The notes under the pieces are model-generated. The model searched no databases. It was given only the letters and a program-made list of their open reading frames with translations, and was not told the origin of the DNA. Source: a bacterium (GTDB taxonomy: Bacteria; Desulfobacterota; UBA8473). From it: 11,693 nucleotides of DNA. Where the stretch lies: assembly GCA_009773075.1 (NCBI GenBank), contig WOUX01000008.1, positions 1 to 11,693 on the forward strand, given 5' to 3'. The translations under genes and the position numbers were made by a program. Positions 7,064-11,693 of the stretch are shown piece after piece (position 1 is the first letter of the stretch; each line of letters starts with the position of its first letter).

Positions 7064-7367
7064 TTATGCATAGTTAAAACTTTGTATACCTTCCTATGAA
7101 GTTTTCCAAAAAAGCAGCTATTACATTTGAGGTCTTAATAGCGCCCCATAAACTCGCCTTTTGTGGAGCTAATCCCTCTAAAGATAATACTGCATATTCC
7201 ATGAAAAGTTACATACTAATATTAATATGAGTTGTCTATATCCGCTATGGTTTAGTTAATTTAAATCAAGGGTTTTGTGGGTAGATTAACCCGCTGGTGA
7301 GATTAATCTAGCATTAGAGGCATTAACAATATTTTCCAAGCAGCATAAATTTCAAAAGGGGGAGCGA
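7064..7367 (+). other. Long rho leader region without a recognised gene
   Basis: This 304-base stretch lies between the putative promoter and the rho GTG. It holds no confident gene. A 44-codon frame (7096-7230, plus) and a 42-codon frame (7074-7202, minus) overlap each other; neither has a ribosome site or a family I recognise. Near the 3' end is an inverted repeat, TAGATTAA (7282-7289) and TTAATCTA (7303-7310), with a 13-nt spacer. Rho genes in several bacteria have long leaders linked to autoregulation, so a regulatory role is plausible but not shown. Confidence 0.4.
7282..7310. repeat. Inverted repeat in the rho leader
   Basis: Eight-base perfect arms TAGATTAA / TTAATCTA enclose 13 nt; arm centres are 21 bp apart, about two helical turns. 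The right arm is also part of the 10-bp palindrome AGATTAATCT (7300-7309). It ends 57 bp before rho. It could be an operator or an RNA hairpin; no T-run follows, so it is not an intrinsic terminator. Confidence 0.5.
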
Positions 7368-8621
7368 GTGGGCCTGAATTTAAGAGATCTGAAAGAAAAA
7401 AAGATCAGTGAACTGACGAAACTGGCAAAACAACTACACATTGAAGGGGCTAATTTCCTGAGCAAGCAAGAGTTGATCTTCGCCATACTTCAAGCTGAGA
7501 CTGAAAAAAATGGGTTGATATACGGAGAAGGGGTACTTGAAACCCTGCCCGATGGCTTCGGCTTCTTAAGGGCTCCTGACTATAGCTATTTGCCTGGACC
7601 AGATGATATCTATGTCTCACCTTCCCAGATTAGAAGATTCAACCTCTTAACTGGTGACACAGTTTCAGGCCAAATAAGGCCACCAAAGGACAGCGAGAGA
7701 TACTTTGCTCTTCTTAAGGTAGAATCTGTTAATTTTGAAGACCCTGAAGCATCCAGGGAAAAGATTCTATTCGACAATTTGGTTCCCCTTTATCCCCAGG
7801 ATAAAATTAAGCTGGAAGCCAATCCTGAGAATCTTTCCACCAGGATAATGGACTTATTGACCCCTATAGGAAAAGGACAGAGGGGATTGATTGTTTCACC
7901 CCCTCGAGCCGGCAAGACGATGCTTCTTCAGAGCATAGCCAATGCTATTACAACCAATCATAAAGAGATAATCCTGATAGTCCTTTTGATAGATGAGCGT
8001 CCGGAAGAGGTTACGGATATGCAACGCTCAGTGGATGGGGAGGTGGTCAGTTCCACTTTTGACGAACCGGCTCAGAGACACGTACAGGTTGCCGAGATGA
8101 TTATCGAGAAGGCGAAAAGATTTGTAGAACACAAGAGGGACGTTGTTATTCTTCTTGATAGCATTACCAGGTTGGCCAGGGCATATAATGCTGTAGTTCC
8201 ACCAAGTGGAAAAGTCCTTTCCGGAGGAGTAGATTCCAGCGCCCTCCATCGTCCAAAGAGGTTCTTTGGGGCAGCAAGAAACATCGAGGATGGAGGAAGT
8301 CTTACCATTATTGCTACAGCTTTGATTGATACTGGCAGCAGAATGGACGAAGTTATATTTGAAGAATTCAAGGGTACAGGTAATATGGAGATACATTTGG
8401 ATAGAAAGTTGAGTGACAGAAGGATATTTCCTGCCATGGATATCAATCGTTCTGGCACAAGAAAAGAGGAACTCCTTATTTCCAAAGAAGATTTGAATAG
8501 GATATGGATACTTAGAAAGGTACTTCAACCTTTGAACTCTATTGATGCAATGGAGTTTCTTATAGAGAAGATTTCAGGGACCAAGACCAACACGGAGTTT
8601 TTAGATTCTATGAACAGGTAA
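7368..8621 (+). CDS. rho: Transcription termination factor Rho
   Basis: Rho is the hexameric RNA-dependent ATPase that ends transcription of untranslated RNA. The 417 residues, about the length of E. coli Rho, contain the N-terminal helical domain (1-45, NLRDLKEKKISELTKLAKQL pattern), the cold-shock-like RNA-binding fold (about 48-120, GVLETLPDGFGFLRAP, DDIYVSPSQIRRF), the P-loop PPRAGKT (178-184), Walker B ILLDS with Asp264, the secondary RNA-binding Q-loop region (PPSGKVLSGGVDSSALHRPK), and the C-terminal FKGTGNMEIHLDRKLSDRR and NRSGTRKEELL segments. No N-terminal insertion is present. The start is GTG at 7368-7370 with AGGGGGAG just upstream. First gene of a rightward cluster, 99 bp before rpmE. 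Confidence 0.98.
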   Translation: MGLNLRDLKEKKISELTKLAKQLHIEGANFLSKQELIFAILQAETEKNGLIYGEGVLETLPDGFGFLRAPDYSYLPGPDDIYVSPSQIRRFNLLTGDTVSGQIRPPKDSERYFALLKVESVNFEDPEASREKILFDNLVPLYPQDKIKLEANPENLSTRIMDLLTPIGKGQRGLIVSPPRAGKTMLLQSIANAITTNHKEIILIVLLIDERPEEVTDMQRSVDGEVVSSTFDEPAQRHVQVAEMIIEKAKRFVEHKRDVVILLDSITRLARAYNAVVPPSGKVLSGGVDSSALHRPKRFFGAARNIEDGGSLTIIATALIDTGSRMDEVIFEEFKGTGNMEIHLDRKLSDRRIFPAMDINRSGTRKEELLISKEDLNRIWILRKVLQPLNSIDAMEFLIEKISGTKTNTEFLDSMNR

Positions 8622-8720
8622 TGCCCCAATTTTTCTTGTAAAATAGCCGGAAATATGTTAAAAACCCCCTAGAAGACTCTCAAGGAAAGGCTTAATTTCG
8701 TATAATCTGGAGGAAGGTAG

Positions 8721-8921
8721 ATGAAAAAAGGAATTCACCCCGATTATTCTCTAACAAACATCAGGTGTGCTTGTGGGAATACTATTGAGACAAGGTCAAC
8801 AAAAAAGGACATAGTGGTAGAAATTTGCTCCAAATGCCATCCCTTTTTCACAGGGAAGCAAAAACTGATAGATCCTGCTGGGAGAGTGGAGAAATTTAAA
8901 AGGAAATATGGCATGAAATAA
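8721..8921 (+). CDS. rpmE: 50S ribosomal protein bL31, zinc-binding type
   Basis: bL31 is a small protein of the large ribosomal subunit that helps bridge it to the 30S head. The 66 residues begin MKKGIHPDY, the family's start, and keep four cysteines (Cys16, Cys18, Cys36, Cys39), making this the zinc-binding form rather than the cysteine-free, zinc-starvation form. The SKCHPFFTGKQKLIDPAGRVEKFKRKY segment, given here only by its ends SKCHPF and EKFKRKY, is typical. GGAGGAAGG at 8709-8717 is a strong ribosome site 3 nt before the ATG. Lies between rho and prfA, a common arrangement. Confidence 0.97.
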   Translation: MKKGIHPDYSLTNIRCACGNTIETRSTKKDIVVEICSKCHPFFTGKQKLIDPAGRVEKFKRKYGMK

Positions 8922-8968
8922 AAATAATCCAAAAAATCAATTCATAAATCTATAGGAAGTTCTGAACT

Positions 8969-10033
8969 GTGTTGCAAAAACTCGAAACATCTGAGACAAG
9001 ATATCTAGAATTGGATAGGCTTTTAAGTAATCCTGAAGTACTTAAAGATCAAAAGAGATATAAACAGATTGCTAGAGAACATTCAGATCTATCTGAAATA
9101 GTTGAATTGTACCGTAATTATAGAAGGATTAATGATGAAATAGAAGAAAACAAGATATTGCTTGATGAGGACGACGAAGAAATTAGAGAACTTGCAAAAT
9201 CGGAAATACATGTCTTACGGCAAAAGTTTTCTGAATTTGAAAAACGGCTAAGAATCCTGCTCATCCCTAAAGATCCTAATGACGGCAAAAACATATTCCT
9301 GGAGATTAGAGCCGGTACAGGGGGTGATGAAGCCAGTCTATTTGCCGCTGTTTTATTTAAAATGTACTGTAAATATGCGGAGGTGAATAACTGGAAGATT
9401 GATATTATGGATCGAAACGTTACTGGAATGGGAGGCTTCAAGGAGATTATTGCGCTTATAGAGGGGAAATGGGTATACAGTAAGTTAAAATATGAAAGCG
9501 GTGTTCACCGTGTCCAGAGAGTTCCTTCTACTGAGGCACAAGGAAGGATTCACACCTCTACCGTAACAGTAGCAATTCTGCCAGAAGCTGACGAGGTAGA
9601 AGTCCAGATAGACCCAAATGATTTAAAGATCGATGTCTTTCGTTCTTCGGGGCCAGGAGGTCAGAGTGTAAATACTACTGATTCTGCAGTTCGAATAACC
9701 CATCTTCCAACTGGTTTAGTAGTTACCTGTCAGGATGAAAAATCACAGCATAAGAATAAAGCAAAGGCATTAAGGGTACTCAATGCCCGACTTTTAGACA
9801 AATTGAGTGAAGAGCAAAAGTCAGAAATCTCTGAGACTCGAAAAAACCAGGTGGGTACTGGAGAACGAAGCGAAAGGATTAGAACCTATAATTTCCCTCA
9901 AGGCAGAATTACTGACCACAGAATCGGACTTACCCTATACAAATTAGATAAAGTCCTGGAGGGGGATATTGACGAGATTATTGATGCCTTAACTACCCAC
10001 TATCAAGCTGAAGCCATAAAGTCCGGACAATAA
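8969..10033 (+). CDS. prfA: Peptide chain release factor 1 (RF1)
   Basis: RF1 reads UAA and UAG stop codons and triggers peptide release. The 354-residue protein has the N-terminal helical domain, then RAGTGGDEASLF, GVHRVQRVP and the class-I release factor core. Residues 186-188 are Pro-Ser-Thr, the PxT stop-reading tripeptide that marks RF1 (RF2 has SPF). GGQ is at residues 230-232 in SSGPGGQSVN; Gln232 is the residue methylated by PrmC. Full length, no internal frameshift as in some RF2 genes. The start is GTG at 8969-8971 with AGGAAG upstream at somewhat long spacing; the next codon is TTG, an alternative start. Its modifier gene prmC follows after a 229-bp spacer that contains an inserted repeat element. 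Confidence 0.98.
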   Translation: MLQKLETSETRYLELDRLLSNPEVLKDQKRYKQIAREHSDLSEIVELYRNYRRINDEIEENKILLDEDDEEIRELAKSEIHVLRQKFSEFEKRLRILLIPKDPNDGKNIFLEIRAGTGGDEASLFAAVLFKMYCKYAEVNNWKIDIMDRNVTGMGGFKEIIALIEGKWVYSKLKYESGVHRVQRVPSTEAQGRIHTSTVTVAILPEADEVEVQIDPNDLKIDVFRSSGPGGQSVNTTDSAVRITHLPTGLVVTCQDEKSQHKNKAKALRVLNARLLDKLSEEQKSEISETRKNQVGTGERSERIRTYNFPQGRITDHRIGLTLYKLDKVLEGDIDEIIDALTTHYQAEAIKSGQ

Positions 10034-10067
10034 ACCTCCTGAACCAATTCTCCCCCTTAAACAATAA

Positions 10068-10226
10068 ATCTGGTGTAACTATTCAGGCACAAAGTTGTAG
10101 GAATACGATTGGAGTGCAGGACACAACCTGTCCAAGTACCGCTTTGTAAACATTTTATAGGAACTTAAACAACTCATTCTCTTCAGATCTCTCGACTTTG
10201 TGCCTACCTGATTAGTTACAATCTGG
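10068..10226. mobile_element. 147-bp MITE-like element with target duplication, between prfA and prmC
   Basis: Seen directly: the element (10074-10220) begins TGTAACTATTCAGGCACAAA and its other end, read in reverse complement, begins TGTAACTAATCAGGTAGGCA and continues CAAAGT. The arms match with one mismatch and a 4-base (GGTA) gap. Immediately outside, ATCTGG occurs at 10068-10073 and again at 10221-10226, a 6-bp direct repeat as expected from target-site duplication. The interior has a small hairpin (GGACA 10119-10123 / TGTCC 10129-10133) and no credible gene. Removal of the element and one duplicate would leave a 76-bp prfA-prmC spacer. It shares termini and AGGCACAAAGTTGT with the element upstream of pilM. 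No transposase is present, so it would be non-autonomous; family name unknown to me. Confidence 0.7.
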
Positions 10227-10249
10227 TTTGTATTTTGTAACGCAAGTAT

Positions 10250-10254
10250 AGGGA
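10250..10254 (+). promoter_or_regulatory. Ribosome-binding site fixing the prmC TTG start
   Basis: AGGGA lies 8 nt before TTG at 10263-10265. There is no in-frame ATG nearby (the ATG at 10267 is in another frame), so this site supports TTG initiation for prmC. Confidence 0.6.
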
Positions 10255-10262
10255 TATAGTTT

Positions 10263-11150
10263 TTGAATGACAAGACCTGGACAATACTACGACTGCTCAA
10301 TTGGACGTCTCAATATTTTAGTGAAAATGGGATTGAAAATCCCAGATTGGATGCCGAGGTTCTATTGGCACACTCTTTGAGAACTAACCGACTCAGGTTG
10401 TACCTCAATTATGATAAGCCCATTCTTAAGGGTGAACTAAGAGAATATAAAAAGCTTATTAAGAGAAGGATAAGAAGAGAACCTTTACAGTATATTACAG
10501 GATACCAAGAATTCTGGTCTTTAAATCTCAAAGTTACCAAAGGGGTATTGATCCCTCGTCCAGAAACTGAGATCTTAGTAGAAGAAGCCCTCAAGACATT
10601 TCCTCAAAATGAATCATTTGATAAAACAATCAATATATTGGAACTCGGTACCGGGAGTGGAGCCGTAGCCATTGCCTTGGCAAAAGAACTCCAAAGAGGA
10701 TCGATTGTTGCAACAGACATTTCAGACATAGCTATAAAAACTGCCAGAGAAAATGCAAAGGTACATGGATTAGAGGAACAGATAACTTTTTTAAAGGGCA
10801 GTCTCTTTGAGCCTGTAAGGGAAAGAATCGGGACATTTAATCTTGTGATATCCAACCCTCCGTATATTCCCATAGAGGATTTTAGAGATATTCAACCAGA
10901 GGTGAGGGATTTTGAACCGAGAATCAGCTTGAATGGTGGGAAAGAAGGTCTAAAATTCTATCGACAGATATTCTCCCAAATAGGAAGGTATCTGGCCAAA
11001 GATGGCTGGGTAATCCTGGAGCTGGGTAAAGGACAAGCAGAAAAGGTGACCAGACTTATAGAATTAACAGGGGAATTCAATCCAACATCTATTATAAAGG
11101 ATTTTTCAGGGATTGAAAGGGTAGTAAAGGCCCAAAAAAAGATTGGTTAA
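10263..11150 (+). CDS. prmC: Release factor glutamine methyltransferase PrmC (HemK)
   Basis: PrmC transfers a methyl group from S-adenosylmethionine to the glutamine of the GGQ motif in RF1 and RF2, which raises release efficiency. The 295 residues have the N-terminal helical substrate-binding domain (about 1-85, with ENPRLDAEVLLAH and REPLQYITGYQEFW), the beta hairpin VLIPRPETEILVEEAL, SAM motif I ELGTGSG (127-133), the ATDIS acidic loop, and the catalytic NPPY (198-201) in VISNPPYIP, followed by EPRISLNGGKEGLKFYRQI. Full family length. TTG start with AGGGA 8 nt upstream. Encoded directly downstream of its substrate gene prfA. Confidence 0.97.
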   Translation: MNDKTWTILRLLNWTSQYFSENGIENPRLDAEVLLAHSLRTNRLRLYLNYDKPILKGELREYKKLIKRRIRREPLQYITGYQEFWSLNLKVTKGVLIPRPETEILVEEALKTFPQNESFDKTINILELGTGSGAVAIALAKELQRGSIVATDISDIAIKTARENAKVHGLEEQITFLKGSLFEPVRERIGTFNLVISNPPYIPIEDFRDIQPEVRDFEPRISLNGGKEGLKFYRQIFSQIGRYLAKDGWVILELGKGQAEKVTRLIELTGEFNPTSIIKDFSGIERVVKAQKKIG

Positions 11151-11194
11151 CAATCAGCTTTCCCCTGTTCAGTAAGCTTTTTGCTATTCCAAGA

Positions 11195-11202
11195 AGGAAG
11201 GA
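11195..11202 (+). promoter_or_regulatory. Ribosome-binding site fixing the murA TTG start
   Basis: AGGAAGGA lies 10 nt before TTG at 11213-11215. From that TTG the known catalytic residues fall on the same numbers as in E. coli MurA (Lys22, Cys115), which supports this start. Confidence 0.65.
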
Positions 11203-11212
11203 TAGAAATAAG

Positions 11213-11693
11213 TTGGAAAAGATAATAATAAACGGCGGAAAGAGATTAATAGGTGAAGTTGAGATTAGCGGTGCCAAGAATGCTGCACTGCCGATACTTG
11301 CAGCTTCCATACTGACAGAGGGCTGGAATACCTTCTCAAATGTCCCAAATCTGAGGGATGTAGAGACCATTAAAAAATTGCTTATAGGTCTTGGGGTAAC
11401 AGTTGAAGAAGAGAAGGATGTAAGGATCAATGCCGCTGGGTTGAACAATTATGAGGCTCCGTACGATCTTGTTAAGACGATGCGGGCATCAGTCTTAGTA
11501 CTGGGTCCCCTGCTTGCCAGACTAAAGAAGGCAAAGGTAGCTCTGCCAGGGGGATGTGCTATTGGAGCAAGGCCTATTAATCTTCACCTAAATGGATTGA
11601 CTGCCTTGGGGGCAAAGGTAGACCTTAAACATGGTTATGTGGAAGCAGAAGCAAAAAGTCTCAAAGGGGCTACTATCTTTTTCGACATCCCAA
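11213..11693 (+). CDS. murA: UDP-N-acetylglucosamine 1-carboxyvinyltransferase MurA (3' part missing)
   Basis: MurA adds enolpyruvate from phosphoenolpyruvate to UDP-GlcNAc, the first committed step of peptidoglycan synthesis, in the cytoplasm. The first 160 codons are present; about 420 are usual and the rest lies beyond the window. Visible motifs are INGGKRLIGEVEISGAKNAALPIL (positions 6-29, with Lys22 and Asn23), TMRASVLVLGPLLAR, and LPGGCAIGARPINLHL, where the cysteine is residue 115. Because Cys115 is kept rather than Asp, the enzyme should be the fosfomycin-sensitive form (inference from family knowledge). TTG start with AGGAAGGA upstream. It follows prmC by 62 bp. Confidence 0.96.
   Translation, partial: MEKIIINGGKRLIGEVEISGAKNAALPILAASILTEGWNTFSNVPNLRDVETIKKLLIGLGVTVEEEKDVRINAAGLNNYEAPYDLVKTMRASVLVLGPLLARLKKAKVALPGGCAIGARPINLHLNGLTALGAKVDLKHGYVEAEAKSLKGATIFFDIP

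Noticed and set aside
7130..7151. AGGTCTTAATA and CCCCATAA here resemble parts of the palindromic repeat at 719-785.
   Set aside because: Only 11- and 8-base pieces match, the inverse arm is missing, and the spacing differs, so I do not count it as another copy.
8028..8528. Long open frames on the minus strand inside rho.
   Set aside because: Rho is unambiguous on the plus strand and these frames have no recognisable domains or ribosome sites; they are shadows.
8701..8706. TATAAT just before rpmE as a promoter -10 element.
   Set aside because: Transcription would start inside the ribosome site, about 8 nt before the ATG, and no -35 hexamer is found at 16-18 nt.
10079..10300. A 73-codon minus-strand frame over the prfA-prmC spacer.
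   Set aside because: It begins in antisense of prmC and runs through the inserted repeat; composition follows the repeat and no start site is visible.
11141..11182. Hairpins GATTG/CAATC and AGCTT/AAGCT followed by TTTTT after prmC as an intrinsic terminator.
   Set aside because: Stems are only 5 bp, AT-rich, and the second has a 13-nt loop; a functional terminator is unlikely and murA follows closely.

Overview
The window reads as an ordinary chromosomal housekeeping segment of a Gram-negative, fairly AT-rich bacterium. A PilQ secretin and an alignment subcomplex imply an outer membrane. The gene order rho-rpmE-prfA-prmC-murA together with pilMNOPQ-aroC would fit a Desulfobacterota- or Nitrospirota-like lineage. 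That placement is an inference from gene order and composition, not something the sequence proves. Non-ATG starts are frequent (GTG for rho, prfA and pilO; TTG for prmC and murA).

Layout. Two divergent transcription units face away from a 516-538 bp intergenic region (about 6831-7367). Leftwards (minus strand) run larE, ftsB-like/divIC, pilM, pilN, pilO, pilP, pilQ and aroC, the last truncated by the left edge. Most pil junctions overlap or nearly touch, so pilMNOPQ is a tight operon. A 229-bp spacer separates it from ftsB, and a 107-bp spacer separates pilQ from aroC. Rightwards (plus strand) run rho, rpmE, prfA, prmC and murA, the last truncated by the right edge.

How the genes work together. 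PilM (cytoplasmic actin-like protein) binds the N-terminus of PilN. PilN and PilO form the inner-membrane dimer, PilP bridges the periplasm, and PilQ is the outer-membrane secretin of the type IV pilus machine. RF1 (prfA) is the substrate of the PrmC glutamine methyltransferase encoded just after it. Rho, bL31, RF1 and PrmC form a termination/translation block that leads into peptidoglycan synthesis (MurA).

What the genes do not explain is mostly in the spacers. Two related short palindromic elements share a terminal motif containing GGCACAAAG. One lies upstream of pilM; the other lies between prfA and prmC and is flanked by a 6-bp direct repeat that looks like a target-site duplication. A third, unrelated repeat sits between pilQ and aroC: a 13-bp-arm palindrome beside three ATAAGTCC copies. 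The larE/rho intergenic region holds divergent sigma-70-like promoters, a 13-bp tandem repeat, an inverted repeat and a roughly 300-nt rho leader. I see no CRISPR array, tRNA, rRNA, phage gene or transposase, and no convincing undescribed multi-gene system.
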